DNA of 64,000 nucleotides from Sphingomonas aquatilis (GTDB taxonomy: Bacteria > Pseudomonadota > Alphaproteobacteria > Sphingomonadales > Sphingomonadaceae), in NCBI RefSeq assembly GCF_014196115.1, contig NZ_JACIDB010000002.1, positions 372,001-436,000 of the forward strand. Direction: 5' to 3'. Numbering within the stretch: position 1 is the first letter of the stretch; each line of letters opens with the position of its first letter. The notes under the pieces are model-generated. The model did no database searches. It saw only the letters and a program-made list of their open reading frames with translations, and was not told the DNA's origin. A program made the translations under genes and the position numbers. Of this stretch, positions 1 to 8,167 are shown piece after piece.

Positions 1-757
1 GCGGATGTTCAATTCGGATGGCAGCGAGGCGGAGACGTGCCTGAACGGCCTGCGCTGCGTGGCGCGGGCGGGGTTCGAGGCGCTGGGGATCGACGCCGCC
101 GAGGTGTCGCTGAAGACGTCGACCGCCTATGTCGAGCGCGATGCCGATGTGGCGCCGGGCGTTTACACGGTGCGCGAGACGGCGGGGCCGGCGGGGCTGG
201 ATGCGGCGGCGTGGCCGCTGACCGGCGCCGGGCCGCGGATCGTCGAGGCGGTGGTGCCGCCGCTGGAGAGCGACCGCTTGTTCTCCGCGGTATCGATGCC
301 CAACCCGCATCTGGTGACGTTCGTGGATGCGGTGGACGAGGCGGAGCTGATCGCCGTGGGCGAGCGGTGCGAAGCGGCACCCGCGTGGTTGCCCAATCGC
401 GCCAATGTGTCGTTCGTCGAAGTGCGCGGCGGCGATCTGTTCGTGCGGACGTTCGAGCGCGGCGTCGGGCTGACCGACAGCTGCGGCAGCGCGATGGCGG
501 CGTCGAGCTTCGCCGCCTGCCTGACCGGGCGGCTGGCCTATGGCGCGCCGATCACGGTGTTCAACAAGGGCGGGCTGGTGCGGGCGGTCGTCGCCGAGGA
601 CGCGATGGTCAGCCTGTCGGGCAATGCGACCTGGGAATGGCGCGGATCGGTCGACATCGACCTGATGACGGAGCAGGCGGGAAACTTGCGCGTTGAGGGT
701 CATGCCGATGCGGAGATCGCCGCCTGGGCGCAGTTAGCCGACGCCGCGAGCCGCTGA
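1..757 (+). CDS. dapF: Diaminopimelate epimerase family protein (5' end outside window)
   Basis: DapF interconverts LL- and meso-diaminopimelate for lysine and peptidoglycan synthesis, using two cysteines as acid and base. The frame is open from base 2, so the N-terminal part lies outside the window. Visible family features are the first active-site block NSDGSEAETCLNGLRC, the MPNPHLV block, the LPNRANVSFVEV block and the second active-site block ERGVGLTDSCGSAMAAS. Both catalytic cysteines are kept. The first motif reads CLNG instead of the usual CGNG, and the second CGSAM instead of CGTGA, so this may be a divergent member with a related substrate. It ends with TGA at 755-757. Confidence 0.75.
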   Translation, partial: RMFNSDGSEAETCLNGLRCVARAGFEALGIDAAEVSLKTSTAYVERDADVAPGVYTVRETAGPAGLDAAAWPLTGAGPRIVEAVVPPLESDRLFSAVSMPNPHLVTFVDAVDEAELIAVGERCEAAPAWLPNRANVSFVEVRGGDLFVRTFERGVGLTDSCGSAMAASSFAACLTGRLAYGAPITVFNKGGLVRAVVAEDAMVSLSGNATWEWRGSVDIDLMTEQAGNLRVEGHADAEIAAWAQLADAASR

Positions 758-840
758 CCCGTCCCAGACCTGATCCAGTTGAAGGCGAGGTTCGCCCTTT
801 TGGGCGCATCCTCCTGTACCGCTTAGAGAAAAGTATCACG

Positions 841-1026
841 ATGCGTGACGATTCGAGCTATTTCTACGACCGGGCCGAAACCGAGCTCGAACTGGCGCAG
901 CGCGCCACCCACCCGCTGGCGGTGCGCGCGCACTATATCATCGCTAACCATTATCTGGACCGCTGCTACGGCAGCCCGGCCGAGGATGCCCCCGCCGCGC
1001 CCGCCGACGAGGGCGACGCCGCCTGA
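841..1026 (+). CDS. Small conserved-looking protein, 61 aa
   Basis: The product is 61 residues and very acidic at the C terminus (a run rich in Ala, Pro, Asp and Glu). The N-terminal half is a probable amphipathic helical region with the pattern YFYDRAETELELAQRA followed by HYIIANHYLDR. No signal peptide or membrane segment is seen. From memory, similar short proteins with this E-L-E-L-A-Q-R-A pattern are widespread in sphingomonads as hypothetical proteins. The ribosome-binding site upstream (AGAGAAAAGT) is weak. Function is unknown. Confidence 0.6.
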   Translation: MRDDSSYFYDRAETELELAQRATHPLAVRAHYIIANHYLDRCYGSPAEDAPAAPADEGDAA

Positions 1027-1119
1027 TCCTCGCGGCGAACCGGTCGGTGCCGTGCGTGGCGTGACACGGGCCGGGTGAACCCTCGCGATTCCCATGCGTT
1101 GCAGGGGAGCGAGGTAGGA

Positions 1120-1437
1120 ATGGCGGACGAGGCGCAAGACCCGACGCCCGGTGGGCATGGTCCGGGCGATACGGAAGCATGGACGGGCACGCGGGCCGAT
1201 GACGGCCCGGAGGGTAAATTATACCCGGTGGCGGTCGCGTTGCGCGCAACCTTCGACGCCGACAATCATGCGACGCTGAGCCGCGACGTCACCGGGCTGA
1301 TGCTCGATCTGTCGCGCGTGCCGTTCGAACCACACGAATTCGAACCTCTGCTGCGGCCGCTGGCGCCACCGCCGCCAGCCGGGTGGCTGGCGCGGGCGCG
1401 CCTGGCCTTGCGCCGGTTGCGCGAGGCGCGGGGCTGA
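1120..1437 (+). CDS. Hypothetical protein, 105 aa
   Basis: The ATG at 1120 is chosen because purine-rich GGGGAG at 1104-1109 and GAGGTAGG at 1111-1118 precede it; an in-frame GTG at 1075 would add 15 residues. The first 35 residues are low-complexity (Gly, Pro, Asp). The central part, from about residue 37, reads YPVAVALRATFDADNHATLS and continues with hydrophobic and acidic alternation. The C-terminus is strongly basic and arginine-rich. There is no recognisable domain, signal peptide or membrane helix. The gene converges on the leftward PAS regulator with a 9-base gap. Confidence 0.5.
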   Translation: MADEAQDPTPGGHGPGDTEAWTGTRADDGPEGKLYPVAVALRATFDADNHATLSRDVTGLMLDLSRVPFEPHEFEPLLRPLAPPPPAGWLARARLALRRLREARG

Positions 1438-1446
1438 GCGTGCCGC

Positions 1447-2154
1447 TCAGGCGGGAACGCGCATGCCTTTCAATTCCGATCCGAGCGAGCTGAACAGCGC
1501 CTCGATCTGCGACAGCGCGAGCGGCGACAGCCGAATGGGCGTCTGAGGGCCGAGCGCACCCGGTGCCTCCATCTCGGCGAAACCCGCGTCGATCAGCGCC
1601 AGGATCCAGCGGTTGGCGAGCGCTTGCGACGTGCTGATCCGCTTGGCGAGTTCGGCGGCCGTGACCGAGCTTGCCTCCGCCTCTGCCAGATAGGCGATCA
1701 GCAGAATCTCGCAGGCGGGATTGCCGGCCAGCGCCGGGCCGAACGCGCGCTTGCTGCCACTGACCGCCTGCAGGAACATCCGCGCCATCCGCCAATAGGC
1801 ATGAACCGATTCGGTTTCGGTATGGCGGCAGAGCAGGCGGGCGCTGAGGACGAGCAAGGCGGCGTCACCCTGGCCCAGCCGCGAGACGGAGACGTTAATC
1901 CAGACGACGCCGCCATCGGCCTGCATACAGCGCAGCGTGCCGCGATGCGTTTTTTGGCTGGGATCGCGCCACGCGGTCTCCAGGAACGCGTCCGCGATCA
2001 GCCTTTCGGTCGGATGGGCGAATTCGCTCGCCGGACGTCCGATCACCGCATCGCGCCCGATGCCGACAAGCGCGGCATAACCGTCGTCGATGTCGACGAT
2101 GTCCCTGCGGCGATTGATCAGCGCATGGCCGATATGTCCTGATCGAAACGGCAT
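1447..2154 (-). CDS. PAS domain / winged-helix transcriptional regulator
   Basis: The protein has 235 residues. Residues about 10-110 look like a PAS sensor fold: a repeated aromatic and glycine pattern around DGYAALVGI, the GRPASEFAHP loop and the strand GGVVWINVSVSRL. Residues about 145-225 look like a MarR-type winged helix, with a helix-turn-helix around AAELAKRISTSQALANRWI and a short basic wing. This suggests a one-component regulator whose PAS domain senses a cofactor, light, redox or a small molecule; the ligand cannot be read from sequence. It is transcribed away from the GTA-like cluster, and the shared 266-base upstream region carries spaced GGTACA repeats, so it is a candidate regulator of that cluster or of itself. 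Confidence 0.75.
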   Translation of the reverse strand: MPFRSGHIGHALINRRRDIVDIDDGYAALVGIGRDAVIGRPASEFAHPTERLIADAFLETAWRDPSQKTHRGTLRCMQADGGVVWINVSVSRLGQGDAALLVLSARLLCRHTETESVHAYWRMARMFLQAVSGSKRAFGPALAGNPACEILLIAYLAEAEASSVTAAELAKRISTSQALANRWILALIDAGFAEMEAPGALGPQTPIRLSPLALSQIEALFSSLGSELKGMRVPA

Positions 2155-2276
2155 AGCGTACGATAGCGGCCTTTCGTGGCAAAATGAAACCCGTTGTCAG
2201 ACTATTGTACCTTAGTAGCATATCTTGTGCCCGGCCGTGGCTATCCGGCGATAGGATGGGCGTTCATAACCCATAT

Positions 2277-2320
2277 GGTACAAAACGCTTGACATCGTCA
2301 CGCTCATTCGGTACATAACG
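2277..2320 (+). promoter_or_regulatory. Candidate promoter and operator before the GTA-like operon
   Basis: TTGACA at 2289-2294 is followed after 17 bases by TACATA at 2312-2317, a plausible sigma-70 type promoter pointing at the terminase genes. The 11-mer GGTACAAAACG (2277-2287) recurs as GGTACATAACG (2310-2320), exactly 33 bases apart, or about three helical turns. The second copy overlaps the -10 element. An inverted half site TGTACC lies at 2206-2211. The surrounding 2155-2330 stretch is visibly richer in A and T than its flanks. Binding protein and transcription start are inferred, not shown. Confidence 0.5.
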
Positions 2321-2420
2321 GGAACGCTGAAGAATTGCGAGTCGGGCCGGGGTGGCGGGGATCAAGTCCCGTTACGCCCGGCCGCTTGCGTTTCGGAGCC
2401 GGGGCGAGGGGGATGGAAAT

Positions 2421-2957
2421 ATGGGCACGGAGCGGTCGACGGCGGACGCCGACGAACGGCGCGAGGCAGCGGGGGCGCTCATCGCGCAGGGCAAGCGGCC
2501 GACCAAGAAGTGGGCGCGGTGGAATGCGGCGATGCGCGACACGTTCTTCGCGCATCTTGCCGGAAGCTGTAACATCGCCGCGTCAGCCGCCGCGATCGGC
2601 CTTAGCCCGTCGCAGGTACAGCACCGGCGCCGGACCAACCCGCAGTTCGCGGCGCTGTGGGCGGATGCGATCGAGGCGGGCTATCAGCTGCTTGAGATGC
2701 GGATGCTCGGCTATGTCCTGGCGGGCGGTGGCGAGACGATCGCGCCCGATGATCCGAATGCGCTGGGGCCGGTGCATTGGGAGGGGGCGATCAAGCTGCT
2801 GACCATCCACCGCGCGCGGCGGGAGGGGCGCGGCAAGCCGTGCGGCCCAGCGCCCAAGGCGGCGACACGCGAGGAGACGGATGCCGCGATCGTGGCTGGG
2901 CTGGCGGCGCTGGCGGCGCGCCGGACCAGGGCGTTGCTGCCGATGGGTGGCGCATGA
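2421..2957 (+). CDS. GTA-like terminase small subunit (g1 type)
   Basis: This is the first gene of the phage-structural operon and lies directly before the large terminase, where the small subunit belongs. The 178-residue product has a helix-turn-helix around NIAASAAAIGLSPSQVQHRR, as expected for DNA recognition by TerS, followed by a helical stretch that could oligomerise. The ATG at 2421 is preferred over the in-frame upstream start at 2352 because GAGGGGGA precedes it by about eight bases. Its stop overlaps the start of the next gene as ATGA, which implies translational coupling. The assignment rests on position plus the HTH. Confidence 0.7.
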   Translation: MGTERSTADADERREAAGALIAQGKRPTKKWARWNAAMRDTFFAHLAGSCNIAASAAAIGLSPSQVQHRRRTNPQFAALWADAIEAGYQLLEMRMLGYVLAGGGETIAPDDPNALGPVHWEGAIKLLTIHRARREGRGKPCGPAPKAATREETDAAIVAGLAALAARRTRALLPMGGA

Positions 2958-4285
2958 GCCGGCAAGGGGAGGCGATTGACGCCGTCACGGTGCTGGCCGG
3001 GCTGACGCCGGACGATCGCGACTATGTGATGCGCCGCCTGACACCGGCGATGCGGCGCGAGCTGTCGGAACGCTGGATCGGCGGGTGGGCGCGGTTGGGG
3101 CAGGCGCCGCCGGAGGGGGACTGGCGGATCTGGCTGATCCGCGCCGGGCGCGGGTTCGGCAAGACACGCGCGGGCGCGGAATGGGTGACGACGCTGGCGG
3201 CGGACAAGGATGCGGCGATCGCGCTGGTCGGCGCGACCGAGGCGGACGTGCGGCGGGTGATGATCGACGGGCCGAGCGGGCTGCGGGCAGTCGCCAAGAC
3301 GGGGCGGATCCCGCGCTATACGATTCACAAGGGCGAGGTGCGCTGGCCCAATGGGGCGGTCGCCTATGTCTATTCGGCCGATGCGCCCGAGCAGCTGCGC
3401 GGGCCCGAGCATAGTGCGGCGTGGTGCGACGAGCTGGCCAAGTGGCGGCGCGGCGATGCGGCCTGGGACAATCTGATGATGGGGCTCAGGCGCGGCGCCA
3501 ATCCGCGCGTGCTGGTGACGACGACGCCGCGGCCGACCAATCTGATGAAGCGCGTGTTGCGATCGAAGGGACTGGTCGAGACGCGCGGGACCACGCGCGA
3601 CAATCCCTTCCTGCCGCAGGTGTTCGTCGATCATATCGAAGAGGCCTATGCCGGCACGGCGCTGGGCCGTCAGGAACTGGACGGCGAGATGGTGGAGGAT
3701 CTGGCCGGCGCCTTGTGGTCTCGCGCGCTGCTGGAAACGTGCCGGGGCGACGTGCCCGACGATCTGGTGCGCGTCGTGGTCGGCGTCGATCCGCCGGCGG
3801 GGGGACTGGAGGACGGCGCGACGGGCGATGCCTGCGGGATCGTCGCGGTCGGGCTGGACGGCGATGGCGTCGCGCATGTGCTGGACGACGCGAGCGTCTC
3901 CGCCGCGTCGCCCGAGGGCTGGGCGCGTGCGGTGGCGGGTTGCGCCGCGCAACATCGCGCTGACCGGGTGGTGGCGGAGGCGAACCAGGGCGGCGCGATG
4001 GTGCGATCGGTGCTGATGGCCGCTGACGTGACGCTGCCGCTGACGCTGGTGCGCGCGAGCCGGGGGAAGGTGGCACGGGCCGAGCCGGTGGCGACACTCT
4101 ACGCGCGCGGGCGGGTGCGGCATTGCGGGCGGTTCTCGGCGCTGGAGGACGAGATGTGCGGGCTGGTGGCCGGGGGCGGCTATCAGGGGCCGGGGCGGTC
4201 GCCGGATCGCGCGGACGCACTGGTGTGGGCGGTGAGCGAGCTGATGCTGCGGCCGCAGGGGAAGGCCGGCGTGCGGGGGCTGTAG
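2954..4285 (+). CDS. Terminase large subunit, DNA-packaging ATPase/nuclease (g2 type)
   Basis: This is the motor that pumps DNA into capsids and cuts it. The 443-residue protein has the ATPase first: Walker A GRGFGKT at residues 65-71 and Walker B with the Asp159-Glu160 pair in AAWCDE, followed by the coupling motif VLVTTTPRP near residue 190. The C-terminal RNase-H-like nuclease shows the acidic strand VVVGVDPPAG (Asp279), the AEANQGG block near residue 340 and SPDRADALVWA near residue 420. The ATG at 2954 overlaps the upstream TGA. In GTAs this enzyme packages host DNA by headful rather than at specific sites; the sequence does not show which mode operates here. Confidence 0.93.
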   Translation: MSRQGEAIDAVTVLAGLTPDDRDYVMRRLTPAMRRELSERWIGGWARLGQAPPEGDWRIWLIRAGRGFGKTRAGAEWVTTLAADKDAAIALVGATEADVRRVMIDGPSGLRAVAKTGRIPRYTIHKGEVRWPNGAVAYVYSADAPEQLRGPEHSAAWCDELAKWRRGDAAWDNLMMGLRRGANPRVLVTTTPRPTNLMKRVLRSKGLVETRGTTRDNPFLPQVFVDHIEEAYAGTALGRQELDGEMVEDLAGALWSRALLETCRGDVPDDLVRVVVGVDPPAGGLEDGATGDACGIVAVGLDGDGVAHVLDDASVSAASPEGWARAVAGCAAQHRADRVVAEANQGGAMVRSVLMAADVTLPLTLVRASRGKVARAEPVATLYARGRVRHCGRFSALEDEMCGLVAGGGYQGPGRSPDRADALVWAVSELMLRPQGKAGVRGL

Positions 4286-4376
4286 GGCGGGGCGTCCGTA
4301 TCTCGGTTCGTCATCCTAGCGCACGCCGGGACGACGAAGGGGGGCCTCGTCCCCGTGACATTACGGGAGATTCGAC

Positions 4377-5492
4377 ATGTGGTTGTTCGGGCGGAAGGGG
4401 CTGCGCGAAGGCGCGCGGCCGGCGTTGTCGCGTGGGGGCGCGGGCGTGTCCTTGGGGGAGTGGCCGCGCAGCTATGAAGCGCAGGTGCGCGAGGCCTATG
4501 CGGGCAATGCGATCGCGCAGCGGGCGGTGAAGCTGGTCGCGGAAAGCGTGGCGGGTGCGCCTGTGGTGGCGAGCGTGCCCGACATGATGGCGTTGCTGGC
4601 GGCGCGATCGGGCGGGCAGGTGCTGCTGGAGGCGGTGGCGGCGCAGCTGCTGTTGCACGGCAATGCCTATGTCCAGGTGCTGCGTGGTGCGGGCGAGGGG
4701 GCCGAGGGGCAGGTCGGTGCGCTGTATGCGCTGCGGCCCGAGCGGGTGAGCGTCGAGGTGGACGCGGGCGGTTGGCCGACCGCCTATCGCTATGCGGTGG
4801 GCGAGCGGCGGGTGCGGCTGGATGCGGAGGGGCCGCGGCCGGATGTGATCCATATCCGCAGCTTCAATCCGATCGACGATCATTACGGCATGGGGTGCTT
4901 GGGTGCCGCCGCCGGGGCGGTCGCGGTCCACAATGCGGCGGGCAAGTGGAACAAGGCGCTGCTCGACAATGCGGCGCGACCGTCGGGCGCGTTGGTCTAC
5001 GATCCGGGCGATGGCGCGGCGCTGTCGGCGGAACAGTTCGAGCGGCTGAAGGCGGAGATGGAGGCGGGGTTCGCGGGCGCGACCAACGCCGGGCGACCGA
5101 TGCTGCTGGAAGGGGGCCTGAAGTGGCAGGCGCTGTCGTTGTCACCCGCCGACATGGATTTCGTCGGGCTGAAGGCGGCGGCGGCGCGCGAGATCGCGCT
5201 GGCGTTCGGCGTGCCGCCGATGCTGCTGGGGCTGCCGGGCGACGCGACCTACGCCAATTATCGCGAGGCGAACCGGGCGCTGTGGCGGCTGACGGTGTTG
5301 CCGCTGGCGGGGACGATCCTGACCGCCTTGGCGCAAGGGCTGGGGGGCTGGTTCGAGGGGGCGGCGCTGTCGGTCGATCTGGATCGCGTGCCGGCGCTGG
5401 CGGAGGATCGCGAGCGATTGTGGCGCAGCGTATCGGGCGCCGACTTCCTGAGCGTCGAGGAGAAACGGGCGATGCTGGGAGTGGGGGCATGA
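4377..5492 (+). CDS. HK97-type portal protein (g3 type)
   Basis: The portal is a dodecameric ring at one capsid vertex through which DNA passes and to which the tail attaches. The 371-residue product has family landmarks: AIAQRAVKLVAESVAGAPVV near the N terminus, LLLHGNAYVQVLR, the IHIRSFNP and YGMGCLGAA blocks, and in the C-terminal half MDFVGLKAAAAREIALAFG followed by PPMLLGL and YANYREANRA. The length fits short GTA portals. A 91-base gap after the terminase holds no gene. The stop overlaps the next ATG. Confidence 0.92.
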   Translation: MWLFGRKGLREGARPALSRGGAGVSLGEWPRSYEAQVREAYAGNAIAQRAVKLVAESVAGAPVVASVPDMMALLAARSGGQVLLEAVAAQLLLHGNAYVQVLRGAGEGAEGQVGALYALRPERVSVEVDAGGWPTAYRYAVGERRVRLDAEGPRPDVIHIRSFNPIDDHYGMGCLGAAAGAVAVHNAAGKWNKALLDNAARPSGALVYDPGDGAALSAEQFERLKAEMEAGFAGATNAGRPMLLEGGLKWQALSLSPADMDFVGLKAAAAREIALAFGVPPMLLGLPGDATYANYREANRALWRLTVLPLAGTILTALAQGLGGWFEGAALSVDLDRVPALAEDRERLWRSVSGADFLSVEEKRAMLGVGA

Positions 5493-5809
5493 GCGGGCCG
5501 GCACAGGATACGGGGGTGCTCGCGCAGCTGATGGCGCAGGCGGCGCGCGAGGGCGCGGACCTGGCGACGATGCGCGGCATTGCCGAGGAGGCGGGCGAGC
5601 TGTCGGCGATGCGCGCGCTGACCCGGCTGGGCCTCAGCGACGAGGCGGCGCGGGGGGACCTTGCCGAACTGCGCGAGCTGCTGGGGGCGTGGCGCGATGC
5701 CAAACGGTCGGCGTGGAAGGCGGCGGCGGGGTGGTGCGTGCGGCTGGCGGGTGCGCTGTTGCTGACGGGGCTGGCGGTGAAGCTGGGCTTCGGCGGGTGG
5801 CTGGAGTGA
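5489..5809 (+). CDS. DUF6127-like small membrane protein of the GTA cluster
   Basis: The product has 106 residues. It begins with an acidic, alanine-rich helical part (VLAQLMAQAAREGADLATM) and a leucine-rich segment around LAELRELLGAWRDAKRSAWK, and ends with one predicted membrane helix (LAGALLLTGLAVKLGFGGWL). It lies between portal and protease, the position of g3.5 in Rhodobacter-type GTAs, and matches my memory of the sphingomonad family DUF6127. A role in holding assembling heads near the membrane is possible but speculative. Start and stop are coupled to both neighbours by ATGA and GTGA overlaps. Confidence 0.75.
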   Translation: MSGPAQDTGVLAQLMAQAAREGADLATMRGIAEEAGELSAMRALTRLGLSDEAARGDLAELRELLGAWRDAKRSAWKAAAGWCVRLAGALLLTGLAVKLGFGGWLE

Positions 5810-6168
5810 GGTTCGCTGGGTACGCCGCGGTGTTCGATCGCGTCGATCGGGCGGGGGATGTGGTGCGGGCGGGGGCCTTTGCGGGGGTGGGGCCCGTGCC
5901 GCTGCTGTGGCAGCATCGTGGGCGCGCGGTGGGGCGGATCGACGTTTTGGCCGAAGACGCGCGCGGGCTGCTGGTCGCGGGGGTGATCGACGATGCGGAG
6001 GTTGCGAGGATGGTGAGCTGCCGGGCGCTGGATGGCCTGTCGGTCGGCTATCGCCCCATGGTGGTGCGGCAGGGTGCGCGGCGCGAGCTGCTGCGCGTGG
6101 CGCTGGCCGAGGTGAGTCTGGTGGTGGTGCCGATGCAGCCGCTCGCGCGGATCACGCAGGTCGGCTGA
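5806..6168 (+). CDS. HK97-family prohead protease (g4 type)
   Basis: This serine protease trims capsid proteins during head maturation. The GTG at 5806 overlaps the upstream TGA and starts directly with the family N-terminal block RFAGYAAVFDRVDRAGDVV. The catalytic His lies in PLLWQHRGRAVGR, and the Ser nucleophile in LDGLSVGYRPM, followed by the strand LLRVALAEVSLVVVPM. The 120-residue length is compact but contains the whole catalytic core. It precedes the major capsid gene as in HK97 and GTAs. The retained protease is notable because the downstream capsid looks short at its N terminus. Confidence 0.9.
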   Translation: MRFAGYAAVFDRVDRAGDVVRAGAFAGVGPVPLLWQHRGRAVGRIDVLAEDARGLLVAGVIDDAEVARMVSCRALDGLSVGYRPMVVRQGARRELLRVALAEVSLVVVPMQPLARITQVG

Positions 6169-6222
6169 TTTCGGTCGGCGGGCCGACACCGCCCTCAGAA
6201 TGTTTCAACGAGGAGAAGACGT

Positions 6223-7224
6223 ATGGACGTGGTCGAAAGGCCGGCGCTGGATGGCGCGCGCGTGGAGCAGACGGACGGGGCGTTCGCAGGCTTCGTGCGG
6301 ACGGGGACGGTGCTGGAGATGAAGGCCTTCACCGGCGTCACCGGCGATGCGGGCGGCTATGCCGTGCCGCGCGAGGTGGATGGTGAGATCGCGCGGGTGC
6401 TGAAGGGCATCTCGCCGATCCGCGCGATCGCCAACGTGGTGACGGTGGGGTCGGCGGGCTATCGCAAGCTGATCACCACCGGCGGCACGCCGTCGGGCTG
6501 GGCGGCGGAGACGGCGGCGCGGCCGGAGACGGCGAGCCCGGTGTTCGCCGAACTGGTGCCGCCGATGGGCGAGCTGTACGCCAACCCCTCCGCCAGCCAG
6601 GCGATGCTGGACGATGCGGCGTTCGACGTCGAGGCGTGGCTGGCGGGCGAGATCGCGACCGAGTTCGCGCGCGCCGAAGGGGCGGCGTTCGTCGGCGGCA
6701 ATGGCGTCAACCGCCCCAAGGGGTTCCTGACCGCGCCGGTCTCCACCGCCAAGGATGCCACGCGGCCGCTGGGCACGCTGCAATATCTGCCGTCGGGCGC
6801 GGCGGAGGATTTCGGCACGGCGCCGGACGAGCGGCTGCTCGATCTGGTGCACAGCCTGCGGGCGCCATACCGGCAGGGCGCGAGCTTTGTGATGAACGCC
6901 AACACGCTGGCGCGCATCCGCAAGTTCAAGACCGCGGACGGCATGCCGCTGTGGCAGCCGAGCCTGGCGGCGGGGCAGCCGGCGACGCTGCTCGGCTATC
7001 CGGTGGTCGAGGCGGAGGACATGCCCGACATCGCCGCCAATGCGCTGAGCATCGCCTTCGGCAACTTCCAGGCGGGCTATCTGATCGCCGAACGCGGCGA
7101 GACGGCGATCCTGCGGGATCCGTACAGCAACAAGCCGTTCGTCAGCTTCTACGCGACCAAGCGCGTCGGAGGCTGCGTCGCGGACAGCGCGGCGATCAAG
7201 CTGATGAAGATTGCCACCGCCTGA
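6223..7224 (+). CDS. Major capsid protein, HK97 fold (g5 type)
   Basis: The shell protein has 333 residues. Typical features are GGYAVPREVDGEIARVLKGI near the N terminus (N-arm and spine region), the SAGYRKLITTGGT loop, the tail-ward FAELVPPMGELYANP strand, and the C-terminal LIAERGETAILRDPYSNKPF block. A strong ribosome-binding site, GAGGAGAAGACGT, fixes the start at 6223. Only about 40 residues precede the GGYAVP block, so the long helical scaffold (delta) segment usual in this family is missing or very short. There is no room for it in the 54 bases after the protease stop. Confidence 0.93.
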   Translation: MDVVERPALDGARVEQTDGAFAGFVRTGTVLEMKAFTGVTGDAGGYAVPREVDGEIARVLKGISPIRAIANVVTVGSAGYRKLITTGGTPSGWAAETAARPETASPVFAELVPPMGELYANPSASQAMLDDAAFDVEAWLAGEIATEFARAEGAAFVGGNGVNRPKGFLTAPVSTAKDATRPLGTLQYLPSGAAEDFGTAPDERLLDLVHSLRAPYRQGASFVMNANTLARIRKFKTADGMPLWQPSLAAGQPATLLGYPVVEAEDMPDIAANALSIAFGNFQAGYLIAERGETAILRDPYSNKPFVSFYATKRVGGCVADSAAIKLMKIATA

Positions 7225-7282
7225 TGGCGCGCGGCCCCCGTCGGGATGGGTGGGGGCCGCTTTCTTTTGCGGGGAGAGCGGG

Positions 7283-7777
7283 ATGGGAGCGGCGGCGATG
7301 CCGGCCGCGGCGGTCGCGAACGCGGCGGCTGCGACGGCGACCTATTTGCGGATCGGCGAGGCGCCCGATGCGGTGCTGCTGCGTGCGAGCGGCACGGCGT
7401 TGGGGCTGGCGGAGGCGTTCTGCGGGCAGATGCTGGTGGCGCGCGACTGTGAGGAGCGATTGCAACCGCGCGCCGGGTGGCAGCGGCTGGCGGCGATGCC
7501 GGTGCGGGGGATTACCGGCGGCACCGGGCTGGGGATCGATATCGATGCGGGCGGGGTCGGCTGGGTGAGGGTCGATGGCGGCGAGATGGTGGTGCGCTAT
7601 TCGGCCGGCTTGGCGGCGGCGTGGGAGGCGCTGCCCGAGGCGGTGATGCAGGGCGTGGTGCTGCTGGCGGCGCATCTGTTCGAGCGGCGCGATGGCGATG
7701 CGATGCCGCCCGCGGCGGTGGCGGCGCTGTGGCGGCCGTATCGGCGGATGCGGCTGAGCATGGAGGCGCGGCCATGA
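7283..7777 (+). CDS. Head-tail connector / adaptor protein (g6 type)
   Basis: The product has about 164 residues starting at the ATG at 7283, which follows GGGGAGAGCGGG; an in-frame start at 7211 would overlap the capsid gene and has no such site. It is helical in the N-terminal part (AEAFCGQMLVARDCEERL), with a strand-rich middle (GWVRVDGGEMVVRYSA) and a helical end around VMQGVVLLAAHLFERRDGD. That last segment is the signature of gp6-like head-tail connectors. The stop overlaps the next start as ATGA. No separate g7 (head-closure) gene is found between this and the tail-terminator gene. Confidence 0.82.
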   Translation: MGAAAMPAAAVANAAAATATYLRIGEAPDAVLLRASGTALGLAEAFCGQMLVARDCEERLQPRAGWQRLAAMPVRGITGGTGLGIDIDAGGVGWVRVDGGEMVVRYSAGLAAAWEALPEAVMQGVVLLAAHLFERRDGDAMPPAAVAALWRPYRRMRLSMEARP

Positions 7778-8154
7778 GCGCCGGCGTGGTGCTGCACGCG
7801 GCGGTGCTGGCGCACCTGAAAGCGACGTGCCGGGTGTTCGACGCGCCGACGGCGCGGGCGGCGATGCCGGTCGCGGTGCTGGGCGAGGCGGTGCTGGGCG
7901 CCAGCGATGCGGCGGGCGTGAGCGGGCGGACCGGCACGATCGCGGTCGACTATGTCGACACGGGCGAAAGCCCGGCGCGGCTGCGCGCGCTGGTCGGCGC
8001 GGTCGAGACGGCGGCGGCGGGCGTGCCGCGGGGCCTGGGCGAAGGGTGGCAGCTGACGGGGCTGCGGCTGACCAAAAGCCGGATCCAGCGCGGCAAAGGC
8101 GATCGCTGGGTCGCGTCGAGCGAGTTCGCGGTGCGGATGTACCGGGTTCAATAA
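7774..8154 (+). CDS. DUF3168 tail-terminator protein (g8 type)
   Basis: The 126-residue product fits the DUF3168 family, the ring that caps the tail tube beneath the connector. Its features are the short N-terminal helix HAAVLAHLKATCRVFDA, the central strand GTIAVDYVDTGESPARLRAL, and the C-terminal strand pattern ending RWVASSEFAVRMYRV. It starts by an ATGA overlap with the connector gene and is followed ten bases after its stop by the major tail gene. Confidence 0.82.
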   Translation: MSAGVVLHAAVLAHLKATCRVFDAPTARAAMPVAVLGEAVLGASDAAGVSGRTGTIAVDYVDTGESPARLRALVGAVETAAAGVPRGLGEGWQLTGLRLTKSRIQRGKGDRWVASSEFAVRMYRVQ

Positions 8155-8167
8155 CAGGAGAATCGTG

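Noticed and set aside
787..813. Hairpin after the dapF-family gene as a terminator
   Set aside because: The stem CGCCC-TTTT-GGGCG is short and no T run follows; termination cannot be supported.
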